64,000 nucleotides of DNA from Marinobacter sp. 1-4A (GCF_016597725.1 NZ_VCGY01000009.1:1-64000), one strand, 5' to 3'. Counted from the first letter of the stretch, positions 53,934 through 63,547 are shown. A program made the numbers and translations. Notes: generated by a model from the sequence alone, not told the origin.

Positions 53934-54779
53934 TTACTCTTTACCTGCCAGTTCTTTGGCCATTTCTTCCGAGCGTTTGTAGGCTGCGTTATAGGCTTTT
54001 TTCACCAGTTCGCGCATTCCGCCTTCTTCAAAGGTATTCACTGCCTGTTCTGTTGTGCCACCCGGAGACATAACATTCTTTTTCAGATGCGCTGGGTTAT
54101 GTTCACTTTTGGCAGCCATCTCGGCGGCGCCCGCCATGGTTTGAATGGCTAGTTGTCGGGCGGTTGCGGGGTTTACGCCTGCATCCGTGGCTGCGGCTTC
54201 AAGTGCTTCAAGCATCAAAAAGAAATAGGCCGGGCCGCTGCCGGAAAGCGCAGTAACACCATGCAGCAGAGCTTCATCTTCCACCCAAACAGCCATCCCG
54301 ATACCTTCGAAAACGGATTGCACCATTTTTTTCTGGGCGCTGGTCACGCTCTCGCTGGCAAATAATCCGGCGGCGCCCTTGCCAACTAAAGACGGTGTGT
54401 TGGGCATTACCCGTACAATTGGTAAGCCACCACCAAGCCAGTCATCAAGCGTGTCAGCGCCAAGCCCTGCGGCAATGGACACCATCAACGGGCGGGTATT
54501 TTGGGCGATAGGAGCTATGTCGCGACATACGTCCGCCATTGCCTGAGGCTTTACTGCCAGAACAACCATGTCGGCTTGTTGAGCGCAATAGCGGTTGTCT
54601 GTTGTTACGCTGATCCCAAAACGTTTGCGGATAGATTGCAGGTGGCTGTCGTCTGGCGCGCTGGCCCAAATGCTGCTGGCTTTAAAACCGCTGTCCAGCA
54701 TGCCGCCGATGATGGCGCTGGCCATGTTACCGGCACCGATAAACGAAATGGTTGGTGATTTGCTCAAGGTTTGCTCCAA
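53934..54779 (-). CDS. proC: Pyrroline-5-carboxylate reductase
   Basis: A 281-residue enzyme for the last step of proline synthesis. ISFIGAGNMASAIIGGML is the NAD(P)H-binding loop; VRVMPNTPSLVGKGA, TALSGSGPAYFF and MSPGGTTEQAVNTFEEGG are the conserved substrate and dimer motifs. Standard length plus a short N-terminal extension. It lies between yggS and yggT. Confidence 0.97.
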   Translation of the reverse strand: MEQTLSKSPTISFIGAGNMASAIIGGMLDSGFKASSIWASAPDDSHLQSIRKRFGISVTTDNRYCAQQADMVVLAVKPQAMADVCRDIAPIAQNTRPLMVSIAAGLGADTLDDWLGGGLPIVRVMPNTPSLVGKGAAGLFASESVTSAQKKMVQSVFEGIGMAVWVEDEALLHGVTALSGSGPAYFFLMLEALEAAATDAGVNPATARQLAIQTMAGAAEMAAKSEHNPAHLKKNVMSPGGTTEQAVNTFEEGGMRELVKKAYNAAYKRSEEMAKELAGKE

Positions 54780-54829
54780 CGGTTGTTCGGTTATACGTCC
54801 GGCACAGATAATAGCAGGTACCGGTCTGT

Positions 54830-55534
54830 TCAGCTCTTAGGCGAGCGCTCACCAAAAACGGCCGTGCCAATGCGGACCCAGGTGGCGCCCTCTGCAATGG
54901 CCATTTCGAGGTCGCCGGACATGCCCATCGATAAGGTGTCTAAAGGACCGGCCTGCGGATAATCCTGCCTGAGCTTTTTCAGTGCATTGGCAAGCTTGCG
55001 AAAGCTTTCCCTCAGGGCCGACTCTGCTTGCTCCGGATCGGGTATTGCCATAAGCCCTCTGAGCGTGAGCCCGGGTAGCTGGCTTATTTCCTCGATCAGC
55101 GTTGGCAGTTCATCTGGCTGGCACCCGGATTTGCTCTGTTCATTGTTAATATTGACCTGAAGGCAAATATTCAATGGGGGCAAGCCGGTTTCTCTTTGCT
55201 CACTCAAGCGTCGAGCTACTTTTAGACGATCAACGCTGTGAACCCAAGAGAAAGCCGAGGCGATTTGCCGGGTTTTATTGGATTGAATCGGGCCAATAAA
55301 GTGCCAGTCGATTTCCGTAAGATCGCTAAGTGTCTCAATTTTTCCCAGAGCCTCTTGCAGGTAGTTTTCCCCAAATGCTCGCTGGCCTGCAGCCACTGCC
55401 TCCCTTAGCTCTTCAGCCGAGCGGGTTTTACTGACAGCTAGAAGGCTCACAGAGCCGGGTTCACGGCCTGCCTGCAATGTTGCTTTTTGTATGCGTCGGG
55501 TTACGCTCCCGAGGTTGTCTGCTATGCTGCTCAT
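54830..55534 (-). CDS. yggS: PLP homeostasis protein YggS
   Basis: A 234-residue PLP-binding protein of the alanine-racemase-like barrel fold, without known catalytic activity. The PLP lysine is in LLAVSKTRSAEELREA, and GLPPLNICLQVNINNEQSKSG plus LSMGMSGDLEMAIAEGATWVRIGTAVFG are the signature stretches (the final Ser, Arg and Gly bind phosphate). It keeps free PLP and amino-acid pools balanced. Divergent from pilT, as in Pseudomonas aeruginosa. Confidence 0.95.
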   Translation of the reverse strand: MSSIADNLGSVTRRIQKATLQAGREPGSVSLLAVSKTRSAEELREAVAAGQRAFGENYLQEALGKIETLSDLTEIDWHFIGPIQSNKTRQIASAFSWVHSVDRLKVARRLSEQRETGLPPLNICLQVNINNEQSKSGCQPDELPTLIEEISQLPGLTLRGLMAIPDPEQAESALRESFRKLANALKKLRQDYPQAGPLDTLSMGMSGDLEMAIAEGATWVRIGTAVFGERSPKS

Positions 55535-55674
55535 AGTATGAAATAGTCGCGTTTGGTCTGCCCATTCTATGGCGACACGTTACTCGCAGGTCACTGAAAT
55601 GCCAAGTGATCAGAGTATGGTTATGCCAGATAGGCGCTACCTGTATAAAAGAATAAAGCCTTCCGAGGACTTCT

Positions 55675-56709
55675 ATGGATATTACTGAACTGCTTGCCTT
55701 CTCGGCGAAACAGGGTGCGTCTGACTTGCACCTCTCCGCCGGCCTGCCCCCGATGATCCGTGTTGATGGCGATGTTCGCCGAATCAATCTTCCGCCCCTG
55801 GAGCATAAAGAAGTTCATGGGCTGATCTACGACATCATGAACGACAAGCAGCGCAAGGACTACGAGGAATTTCTGGAAACCGACTTTTCTTTCGAAGTGC
55901 CTGGTGTCGCCCGCTTCCGTGTGAACGCGTTTAACCAGAACCGGGGCGCTGGTGCTGTTTTTCGGACGATCCCCTCGAAAGTGCTGACAATGGACGACCT
56001 TGGCATGGGCCAGGTGTTCAAGGATATTGCGTCGGTGCCACGTGGTCTTGTTCTTGTAACCGGGCCAACCGGTTCCGGTAAGTCCACCACGCTGGCTGCG
56101 ATGGTGGATTACATCAACGATACTCGCTATGAGCATATTCTGACGGTAGAAGACCCGATCGAATTTGTGCACGACTCCAAGAAGTGCCTCGTGAACCAGC
56201 GGGAAGTGCATCGCGATACGCTGGGCTTTAATGAGGCGCTGCGCTCCGCGCTACGGGAAGACCCCGACATTATTCTGGTAGGTGAGTTGCGAGATCTGGA
56301 AACCATTCGCCTGGCGCTCACTGCGGCAGAAACGGGGCACTTGGTCTTCGGGACCCTGCACACTACCTCGGCAGCAAAAACCATCGACAGGGTTGTGGAC
56401 GTATTCCCGGCGCAGGAGAAGTCCATGGTGCGGTCCATGCTTTCCGAGTCGTTGCAGGCGGTCATTTCCCAGACTCTGATGAAGAAAATGGGTGGCGGGC
56501 GAATTGCCGCACACGAGATCATGATTGGGACGTCTGCGATCCGTAACCTGATCCGTGAGGACAAAATTGCCCAGATGTACTCGTCCATTCAAACGGGTGG
56601 TTCGCTGGGCATGCAGACTCTGGATCAGTGTCTTGAGCGTTTGCTGCAGAAGGGCCTGATTTCTCGGGACGCTGCACGACTCAAGGCGAAAATGCCGGAC
56701 AATTTTTGA
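55675..56709 (+). CDS. pilT: Type IV pilus retraction ATPase PilT
   Basis: A 344-residue secretion-type ATPase that powers pilus retraction and twitching. The Walker A loop GPTGSGKST covers 130-138; the Asp box, VGELRDLETIRLAL with Walker B, the His box (GHLVFGTLHT) and the PilT signature AIRNLIRED are all present. The N-terminal PAS-like domain starts with the usual MDITELLAFSAKQGASDLH. Length is standard. It is followed by pilU after 173 bp, which contain a large inverted repeat. Confidence 0.98.
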   Translation: MDITELLAFSAKQGASDLHLSAGLPPMIRVDGDVRRINLPPLEHKEVHGLIYDIMNDKQRKDYEEFLETDFSFEVPGVARFRVNAFNQNRGAGAVFRTIPSKVLTMDDLGMGQVFKDIASVPRGLVLVTGPTGSGKSTTLAAMVDYINDTRYEHILTVEDPIEFVHDSKKCLVNQREVHRDTLGFNEALRSALREDPDIILVGELRDLETIRLALTAAETGHLVFGTLHTTSAAKTIDRVVDVFPAQEKSMVRSMLSESLQAVISQTLMKKMGGGRIAAHEIMIGTSAIRNLIREDKIAQMYSSIQTGGSLGMQTLDQCLERLLQKGLISRDAARLKAKMPDNF

Positions 56710-56720
56710 TATCGAGCTTT

Positions 56721-56837
56721 GGGAAAGGAGAGGGCTGGCAAGGTGTGCAGGGACACGCCGTAAGTGCGTCCTTGTAGGCTTGACGGCAGCATCCATGCTG
56801 CCGACAGTCCCTGCACACCTTACCACCCCTCTCCCTT
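56721..56837. repeat. Long interspersed inverted repeat between pilT and pilU
   Basis: Two arms pair over 26 bp with two mismatches (56729-56754 and 56807-56832, sharing AAGGTGTGCAGGGAC), and can extend outward with further partial pairing. Inside is a second perfect stem, GGCAGCAT and ATGCTGCC (56785-56802), and a CGTAAGTGCGTCC segment. The whole can fold into a branched structure of about 117 nt. I remember similar GCAGGGAC...GTAGGC...GGCAGCATCCATGCTGCC units scattered in several marine gammaproteobacterial genomes, so it is probably a repeat family rather than a simple terminator; no T tract follows. Confidence 0.8.
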
Positions 56838-56882
56838 CAGCTTGAGCCGATGCTTCACATAGAAAGATCATAGGTAAATAAA

Positions 56883-58004
56883 ATGGAATTCGAAAAACTG
56901 CTTCGTCTGATGGTTGAAAAAGGAGGTTCAGATCTCTTTATTACGGCCGGTGTTCCGCCCAGCATGAAAGTGAACGGTAAAGTATTGCCGGTCACCAAAA
57001 ATGCCCTAACACCGGAGCAGACGAGGGAGTTTGTATACGGCGCGATGTCTGAAAAACAGCGGGCCGAGTTTGAAGAAACCCATGAGTGTAACTTTGCGAT
57101 CAGTGCTCGAGGCATTGGGCGCTTTCGGGTGAGTGCCTTCTTTCAACGTAACCTGTGTGGCATGGTGCTGCGGCGGATTGAAGTGAAAATCCCCCAAATT
57201 GACGATTTGGCGCTTCCTGAGATTACCAAAGAACTGGCGATGACCAAACGCGGTCTCATCATATTTGTCGGGGCCACGGGCACCGGTAAATCAACGTCGT
57301 TGGCTGCCATGCTGGGGCACCGCAACCGCAACAGTCGCGGTCATATTATTTCCATTGAAGACCCCATTGAGTTTGTACATCAACACCAAGGCTGTATTGT
57401 TACGCAGCGAGAAGTGGGGATCGATACAGAGAGCTTTGAAGTAGCGTTGAAAAACACCTTACGCCAAGCCCCCGACGTTATTTTGATTGGTGAGGTTCGT
57501 ACACGGCAAACCATGGAGTATTCAGTTCAGTTTGCCGAAACTGGCCACCTGTGCCTTGCAACGCTGCACGCCAATAATGCTAACCAAGCACTGGACCGGA
57601 TTATCCAGTTTTTCCCGCCAGAACAGCACAACCAAATCTGGATGGACCTCTCTCTCAACCTGAAGGCTATCGTAGCGCAGCAGTTGATTCCTACGCCCGA
57701 TGGCAAAGGTCGGAAGGCTGTTATTGAGGTTCTGATTAACACCCCGTTGGTTGCGGACCTGATTCGCAAGGGCGAAGTGCACAAGCTCAAAGAGCTGATG
57801 ACCAAGTCTACCGAATCCGGTATGCGGACGTTCGACCAAGCACTCTACGAACTATATGCCGAAGGCTCCATCACATACGAAGATGCACTGGCACACGCCG
57901 ACTCGGCTAATGACCTGCGCTTGATGATCAAATTGGGAACGGATGCTCAGGGGGCAGATAGGCTGTCGTCTTCGGTGGACAAGCTGACCATTCAAGATGA
58001 CTGA
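56883..58004 (+). CDS. pilU: PilT-like pilus retraction ATPase PilU
   Basis: A 373-residue paralogue of PilT. It has VGATGTGKSTSLAAMLGHRN (Walker A), DVILIGEVRTRQTMEYSV (Walker B) and GHLCLATLHANN (His box). The PilT signature AIRNLIRE is replaced by GRKAVIEVLINTPLVADLI, as in PilU proteins. PilU adds force to PilT-driven retraction. The C-terminal 30 residues are longer than in PilT. Complete, with a normal neighbourhood. Confidence 0.97.
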   Translation: MEFEKLLRLMVEKGGSDLFITAGVPPSMKVNGKVLPVTKNALTPEQTREFVYGAMSEKQRAEFEETHECNFAISARGIGRFRVSAFFQRNLCGMVLRRIEVKIPQIDDLALPEITKELAMTKRGLIIFVGATGTGKSTSLAAMLGHRNRNSRGHIISIEDPIEFVHQHQGCIVTQREVGIDTESFEVALKNTLRQAPDVILIGEVRTRQTMEYSVQFAETGHLCLATLHANNANQALDRIIQFFPPEQHNQIWMDLSLNLKAIVAQQLIPTPDGKGRKAVIEVLINTPLVADLIRKGEVHKLKELMTKSTESGMRTFDQALYELYAEGSITYEDALAHADSANDLRLMIKLGTDAQGADRLSSSVDKLTIQDD

Positions 58005-58126
58005 CAGCCCAGAGTCGCCTCAGGTTATGAACGATTAGTATTTGAAAATAATAGGTTTAGCATTTGAGGCTGTTGACCGCTGCTGCGTATACTCCCGCCA
58101 TCAACCTAATAGGAGACACTGCTTTT

Positions 58127-59548
58127 ATGAGATCCTCACTGCTTACCCGTGCTATCCGGCTGGCCACCTTGGCTGCAGTAGCTGCACCAGCCAGCGTTTT
58201 TGCTGGCGGTTTTTCTCTGAATGAGCAAAGTGCAAGTGCTATGGGCGTTGCGAACGCCGGAGCTGTTGCAAACCCGGAAAACGCGACCACCGTAATGTTC
58301 AACCCGGCTGGAATGAGTCAGCTCAAGGGTACAAATATCTCGTTTGGTGCGGCTGTTCTGGACATTAAGGCTGAGGCTAAAAGCGCCAGTGCTACGAATA
58401 CACTAGGTGGTCCCGTAAGTGGGGGAACTGGCGGTGATATTGCAGATCCAGCTTTTCTTCCCAATCTGTATCTGACCCATCAAGTTAACGATTCTATAGA
58501 CGTCGGCCTTGGCATTCATGCGCCTTATGGTTTGGCTGCAGACTATGAGAATGATTTCGTAGGTCGCTATTTCGCGGATAAAACCGAGTTGACAGTTATT
58601 TCGTTTTCACCGGCAGTTTCTGTGAATAACGGACAGGGTCTCTCCATGGGTATTGGCTTGAACGTGATGTACGCTGAAGGACGTTTGACCAAATATCAGG
58701 ATATTCGCGGTGCGTTGGTGCAACAAGTTGGCCCAGCACAGGCAGGCCCGTTGGCGGATGCGTATGAAGCGCAATTCGGAGCCCCATACGCGGATATAGA
58801 AGGGGACGATATTGCCGTAACTTTCCGCGCAGGCTTCCTATATGAGTTGTCCCCAAGAACTCAGTTTGGTCTGACAGCCCAGACAGGTACTGAGTTTGAG
58901 CTGAAAGGGGATGTCGAAATCAGCAATTTCCCTGCTCCTAGTGCCCAATCACCAATTGGCATAGCTCCGACAACCCTGACGGAAGATGTGCGTGTGCCTC
59001 TGGCAATCCCCGAGAGCATAACGCTGGGTGCGCGGCACCAGTTGAATGATTCATTCACGCTTCTTGCCGGTGCCAGCTATTCCAGATGGAGTCGCTTTGA
59101 GGAGCTGGATATTATTAGCCGTGAAGGCGGAGCAGGCCAGGTTTCCAGCGTAACTGGCAGCGAAATCATTACGCACATCACGGAAAAGTGGAAAAACACT
59201 TGGCAGTTTAATGTTGGCTCGATCTGGCAGGTAACCCCGGAATGGGCGTTGAAGGCCGGTTATGCATGGGACGAGTCGCCTGTGGATAATTACGTGACTG
59301 CACGTATTCCATCGAGTGATCGTCACTGGCTGACTTTGGGTGGCCAGTGGAAGAGCGCCAATAACGGCTGGGCGGTTGATGCCGCTGTTGGCACATTGCT
59401 GTTTACAGATGACCCTAAGGTTGATGAATACTCTTACCTTCATGCTGCACCAAGCCAGAAGGATCCATCGGCTGGTGCGTCCAACTATAAAGGCGAGTAC
59501 GAGTTAAGTGCCTGGAGCGCTTCGCTGCAAGTCAGCAAAGCCTTCTAA
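58127..59548 (+). CDS. fadL: FadL/OmpP1-type outer membrane transport protein
   Basis: A 473-residue outer-membrane protein. After a signal peptide (about 1-26, ending VFA) the mature N-terminus GGFSLNEQSASAMGVANAGAVANPENATTVMFNPAGMSQL is the classical FadL plug/hatch start (key parts GGFSLNEQSASAMG and NPAGM). Repeated strands and a C-terminal Phe (SLQVSKAF) show a 14-strand barrel. FadL proteins let hydrophobic compounds such as long-chain fatty acids or alkanes through the outer membrane, which would suit a hydrocarbon- or lipid-using marine bacterium. ATG 58127 follows TAGGAGA; the frame upstream from 58064 is not needed. Ends at a bidirectional hairpin. Confidence 0.94.
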   Translation: MRSSLLTRAIRLATLAAVAAPASVFAGGFSLNEQSASAMGVANAGAVANPENATTVMFNPAGMSQLKGTNISFGAAVLDIKAEAKSASATNTLGGPVSGGTGGDIADPAFLPNLYLTHQVNDSIDVGLGIHAPYGLAADYENDFVGRYFADKTELTVISFSPAVSVNNGQGLSMGIGLNVMYAEGRLTKYQDIRGALVQQVGPAQAGPLADAYEAQFGAPYADIEGDDIAVTFRAGFLYELSPRTQFGLTAQTGTEFELKGDVEISNFPAPSAQSPIGIAPTTLTEDVRVPLAIPESITLGARHQLNDSFTLLAGASYSRWSRFEELDIISREGGAGQVSSVTGSEIITHITEKWKNTWQFNVGSIWQVTPEWALKAGYAWDESPVDNYVTARIPSSDRHWLTLGGQWKSANNGWAVDAAVGTLLFTDDPKVDEYSYLHAAPSQKDPSAGASNYKGEYELSAWSASLQVSKAF

Positions 59549-59581
59549 ACCTTCGGTGTTGACGTTGGTTTAGCTATTAAT

Positions 59582-59616
59582 AAAGCGCCCGGCTGAGGTC
59601 CCTCACCGGGCGCTTT
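59582..59616. terminator. Bidirectional terminator between fadL and polA
   Basis: AAAGCGCCCGG (59582-59592) and CCGGGCGCTTT (59606-59616) form a perfect 11-bp stem with a 13-base loop, including a small GAGG/CCTC inner pairing. It lies 5 bp from the polA stop. Confidence 0.92.
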
Positions 59617-59620
59617 CTAT

Positions 59621-62374
59621 TTAGTGGGCTTGATCCCAGTTGTCGCCGACGCCCGCTTCTACCAGAAGCGGCACAGCAAGCTGCGCTGCGCCGGACATGC
59701 GTTTAATTAGCCCCTCGCGAATTTCGTCTACGGCGTCTTCTTTGACTTCAAGAATCAATTCATCGTGTACTTGCATAGTCATGCGGGCTGTATTTGCATG
59801 GTCTGCAAGCAGCCAGTTCTCCACCTCAATCATCGCCAACTTGATAATGTCGGCGGCCGTGCCTTGCATGGGTGCGTTGATGGCTGTGCGCTCGGCGGCC
59901 TGCTGCAGTTGCTTGTTGCGCGCGTTGATTTCGGGCAGGTAAAGGCGGCGGCCAAAAAGGGTTTCAACAAAACCATCGTCATGGGCCTGTTTTCGGATGT
60001 TGTCCATATAGCGTAATACGCCGGGATAGCGCTCGAAATATCGGTCTATGTACTGTTGCGCGACCTTGCGCTCAACATCCAGTTGGCGGGCAAGCCCGAA
60101 GGCTGACATGCCGTAAATCAAACCGAAGTTAATTGCCTTGGCACTGCGACGCTGATCACTGCTCACCTCGCTTAAGGTGACACCGAATACTTCCGCTGCT
60201 GTTGCTTTATGGATGTCTTCACCTTTTTCAAAAGCCGTTAGTAGACCCTTATCCCCAGATAAGTGCGCCATGATTCGGAGTTCAATCTGGGAATAGTCTG
60301 CCGCCAAGAGCTTGTAACCTTTCTCGGCAATGAATGCCTGACGAATGCGGCGGCCCTGCTCGGTGCGGATAGGTATATTTTGTAGATTGGGCTCAGAGGA
60401 GCTTAACCGGCCGGTGGCGGTTACGGCTTGGTGGTAAGAGGTATGCACGCGGCCAGTGCGATGGTGGATAAGCTCTGGCAGGGTGTCGGTGTAAGTGGAC
60501 TTGAGCTTGCTCAGGCTCCGGTGTTCCAGAATCAGTCTGGGTAGCTCGTGTTCATGAGCCAGTTCCTGCAACACTGGCTCCGCAGTAGACGGTGCCCCCT
60601 TGGGCGTTTTCTTGATGACCGGCAGCCCCATCTTTTCGTAAAAAATGACCTGTAGTTGCTTGGGCGAACCAAGGTTGAAGTTCTCGCCAGCTACTTGATG
60701 AGCCTCTTTTTCCAGCTCGGCCATGCGCTCTGCCAGTTCCTGACTGTGCTGGCGTAGAGTGCTTGCATTGATTAACGTACCGCGCTGCTCCATGCGGGAC
60801 AATACCGGCACCAAAGGCAGGTCTATGTCTTCATAAACTGATTGCAGTTTGCCAACCTCTGCCAGTTGCGGGCGCAGAACCTGATGCAGGCGTAAGGTAA
60901 TGTCGGCATCTTCGGCCGCGTAAGGGCCGGCTTTCTCAAGATCCAACTGGTTGAAGGTAAGTTGTTTGGCACCTTTACCGGCAATGGATTCAAACGTGAT
61001 GGTTTCCACTCCCAGATAGTTTCGGGCGAGAGTGTCCATGTCATGGCGGGACGATACCGAGTTCAGTACATAAGACTCCACCATGGTGTCTTCAGCGATG
61101 CCTTCCAGGCAGATATCGTGGTTTGCCAGCACGTTTTTGTCGTACTTAAGGTTTTGGCCAACTTTCTTTAGATTCGCGTCTTCCAGCAGGGGCTTGAGCT
61201 GGGCCAGAACGTCGTCGCGATCAAGTTGCTCCGGTGCGCCCATATAGTCATGACCAAAAGGCACATAAGCGGCTTCGCCCGCTTCAATGGCAAAAGAGAC
61301 GCCAACCACTTCGGCACTCATATAGCGCAGGCTTGTTGTTTCCGTGTCAAAGGCGAATAAATCGGATTGTTCAAGTCTTGCGACCCACTCATCCAGCTCT
61401 TTCTGGTCGGTGATTACGCTGTAGCGCTTCTCTTTGGGGGCTGGTGCCGGTGCCGCTGTGTCGCTTTGGTTGTCTGAGTTTTCATGCTTGTTTTCTGTGG
61501 CGGCTTCCGAAGCTTTGGCTTCTAGCTCAGCCGTCCAGCCACGCAGTTCATATTCCCGGAAAAGCGCCAATAGATCCTCGTCATTCTGTTGTCTCTCTTG
61601 CAGGTCTTCCAGGCCGAAATCCAGTTCAACATCCATTTTGATGGTGGCCAATTCGCGGCTCAGCGGCAGGCTCTCTATGGCTTCTCGTAGGTACTCGCCA
61701 ATCTTGCCTTTGATCTCGCCAGCGTGTTCCATTACCCCGTCTAGACTGTCGTAGGCTTCCAGCCACTTTACTGCGGTTTTGGGACCGCATTTATTGACGC
61801 CCGGAATGTTGTCCACCTTGTCCCCAACCAATGCCAAATAATCAATGATCTGGTCGGGGCGAACACCAAACTTTTCGACCACGCCATCCCAGTCCATGTG
61901 GGTTTCAGTCATGGTGTTGATCAAGGTTACATGGTCGCTAACCAACTGAGCCATATCCTTATCGCCAGTTGAAACCACTACATCAATGCCCTTGCTGGTG
62001 GCTTCGTTGGCCAGCGTGCCAATAACATCGTCTGCCTCCACGCCTTCCACAATCAGCAGGGGCAAGCCCATAGCTTTTACCATCTGATGGATTGGCTCAA
62101 TCTGTATGGCGAGATCTTCCGGCATAGGCGGCCGGTTAGCTTTATAGTCTTCGTACAAATCGTGGCGGAAGGTTTTGCCCTTGGCATCGAACACCACTAC
62201 CAGTTTGGAACCGGGAAAATCCTGTTCCAAGCGCCGGATCATTGCGATAACGCCCTTGATGGCGCCAGTGGGATGGTTTTTGCTGGTGGTTAACGGCGGA
62301 AGTGCATGATAAGCACGGAATAAATAGGACGATCCGTCCACAAGCACCACGGGTGGGGTCTTTTGTTCAGTCAT
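59621..62374 (-). CDS. polA: DNA polymerase I
   Basis: A 917-residue polymerase with all three domains: the 5'-3' nuclease (about 1-290, VLVDGSSYLFRAYHALPPL, GDKDMAQLV, DYLALVGDKVDNIPG), a 3'-5' exonuclease (about 325-510, FAFDTETTSLRYM, with KVGQNLKYDKNVL and YAAEDADITLRL, so proofreading Asp and Glu appear intact) and the family A polymerase (about 540-917, LLAADYSQIELRIMAHLSGD, RRSAKAINFGLIYGMSAFGL, MQVHDELILEV). A Gln/Asn/Pro-rich linker (about 305-325) joins the first two. I chose ATG 62374 (MTEQKTPPVV) to match E. coli; the longer frame starts at 62446. Confidence 0.97.
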   Translation of the reverse strand: MTEQKTPPVVLVDGSSYLFRAYHALPPLTTSKNHPTGAIKGVIAMIRRLEQDFPGSKLVVVFDAKGKTFRHDLYEDYKANRPPMPEDLAIQIEPIHQMVKAMGLPLLIVEGVEADDVIGTLANEATSKGIDVVVSTGDKDMAQLVSDHVTLINTMTETHMDWDGVVEKFGVRPDQIIDYLALVGDKVDNIPGVNKCGPKTAVKWLEAYDSLDGVMEHAGEIKGKIGEYLREAIESLPLSRELATIKMDVELDFGLEDLQERQQNDEDLLALFREYELRGWTAELEAKASEAATENKHENSDNQSDTAAPAPAPKEKRYSVITDQKELDEWVARLEQSDLFAFDTETTSLRYMSAEVVGVSFAIEAGEAAYVPFGHDYMGAPEQLDRDDVLAQLKPLLEDANLKKVGQNLKYDKNVLANHDICLEGIAEDTMVESYVLNSVSSRHDMDTLARNYLGVETITFESIAGKGAKQLTFNQLDLEKAGPYAAEDADITLRLHQVLRPQLAEVGKLQSVYEDIDLPLVPVLSRMEQRGTLINASTLRQHSQELAERMAELEKEAHQVAGENFNLGSPKQLQVIFYEKMGLPVIKKTPKGAPSTAEPVLQELAHEHELPRLILEHRSLSKLKSTYTDTLPELIHHRTGRVHTSYHQAVTATGRLSSSEPNLQNIPIRTEQGRRIRQAFIAEKGYKLLAADYSQIELRIMAHLSGDKGLLTAFEKGEDIHKATAAEVFGVTLSEVSSDQRRSAKAINFGLIYGMSAFGLARQLDVERKVAQQYIDRYFERYPGVLRYMDNIRKQAHDDGFVETLFGRRLYLPEINARNKQLQQAAERTAINAPMQGTAADIIKLAMIEVENWLLADHANTARMTMQVHDELILEVKEDAVDEIREGLIKRMSGAAQLAVPLLVEAGVGDNWDQAH

Positions 62375-62461
62375 GTCAGCAGGAGTCCGGATTGTGATTG
62401 AAGCTAGGGTTGGCTTATGCAACTCTGTACTTAATTTGATGATCAAAAGGGTATCACGAAA

Positions 62462-62800
62462 ATGAAACGAATCGCCTGCTCCGCATTTCTGCTTGTCTAC
62501 GGCATTGGCCCTGCAATGGCACAGGGTAGCGGCGCTCTAGATGAGGCTGTTGTTGAAACGCCTAAAGAGCCGGTTGTGGTGTCTGACTACCAGCCTTCCA
62601 GTGCTGGCCCACAGATTGTTATTCGGCCGGGCGACGATGAAGTGTTCTACGAGTATCGGGTGAACGGGCAACTTGTGGAGATTAAAGTGGTGCCGGAAGT
62701 GGGGCTTGAATACTATCTGGTACCTGCAGATGGCGGCGGCTGGATACGTGAGACCGATTCCGACATGCTGGTTCCGAGCTGGATTTTGTTTCGTTGGTGA
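62462..62800 (+). CDS. DUF2782 periplasmic protein
   Basis: A 112-residue protein with a signal peptide (1-21, ending AMA). The domain with IVIRPGDDEVFYEYRVNGQLVEIKVVPEVGLEYYLVP (read from VIRPGDDEVFYEYRVNGQ onward) is DUF2782, and it is usual for this gene to lie divergent from polA in pseudomonads. The family has no assigned function. The following 216 bp (62801-63016) show no gene or clear signal beyond a probable promoter for the next gene. Confidence 0.9.
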   Translation: MKRIACSAFLLVYGIGPAMAQGSGALDEAVVETPKEPVVVSDYQPSSAGPQIVIRPGDDEVFYEYRVNGQLVEIKVVPEVGLEYYLVPADGGGWIRETDSDMLVPSWILFRW

Positions 62801-63016
62801 GTGTAAGTCAGTGCTTGGGCTGAGCCGCAGAATTGTCTATATGTAGAGTGCGGGTGCTTTTCGCTTTTAGTATGAACATTCTAATTTTTCTCCGTAACCT
62901 TGGATACAGAATCAGAGAGAGGCGTTTACCTTCGCGCTGATTAAGCAGGCCAAACCGCGATCAGTAGCAGTGAGGGGAAGGTCTGAAACAACTTCCGTAA
63001 ACCAAGGAGAATTGAC

Positions 63017-63421
63017 ATGGGTAAACTTAAAACTTATCAGCAGCAGCTTCAGGAAATCGTAGAAAAGGGCATCAACGCAGCTGAAGAGCAGCAGAAGAAG
63101 CTTGCGGCCAAGCCGTTCGACTACGCAGAAAAAATCGAGTCTGAAGCTCGTGAGTACAGCGTCAAGACTCTGCGCAAGCGTTACAACGGTTACAGCGACA
63201 GCCTTTTTGGTCAGTTGCGCACTCTGAACAGCCGTTTCGGCAACTTTGCTGGCGATCTTGTAGCCAAGCTTGAGAAAGAAGCGGCTGAAGGTGCAGATGC
63301 CGTTTCCGAAGCAGCAGACGACGTGTCTGAAGCAGCTCAAGATGCAAAGAAGTCTGTAACAGCTAAGAAGCCAGCAGCTAGCAAGTCCGCTGCAAAGAAG
63401 AAAACAACTGCATCAGCCTAA
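63017..63421 (+). CDS. Phasin-like protein with Lys/Ala-rich tail
   Basis: A 134-residue soluble helical protein. The first 90 residues are amphipathic helices (KTYQQQLQEIVEKGINAAEEQ and similar), with a phasin-like look but no firm family match. Residues 100-134 are rich in Ala, Lys, Ser and Thr (for example AAKKKTTASA), like histone H1-like or AlgP-type tails, and may bind DNA or polyphosphate-like anions. The ribosome site CAAGGAGA is good, and codon use is of the highly expressed kind, suggesting an abundant protein. A T-rich terminator follows. Confidence 0.75.
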   Translation: MGKLKTYQQQLQEIVEKGINAAEEQQKKLAAKPFDYAEKIESEAREYSVKTLRKRYNGYSDSLFGQLRTLNSRFGNFAGDLVAKLEKEAAEGADAVSEAADDVSEAAQDAKKSVTAKKPAASKSAAKKKTTASA

Positions 63422-63471
63422 TTTAAGCTGAAGTGGTGAGCCCGGCACAGAGCTTGTGCCGGCGCTGAAGC

Positions 63472-63507
63472 AAGGGGGTGCCAAGTTTGGATTTGGTGCC
63501 CTTTTTT
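63472..63507 (+). terminator. Terminator after the Lys/Ala-tailed gene
   Basis: AAGGGGGTGCCAA and TTTGGTGCCCTT form a stem with one bulged G, followed by T's (CTTTTTTG). A second stem, CCGGCACA and TGTGCCGG (63442-63462), lies just before it without a T tract. Confidence 0.82.
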
Positions 63508-63547
63508 GTTTGAGAGCTGTACCTCTGACGGTTCTGATTGCAGCGTA

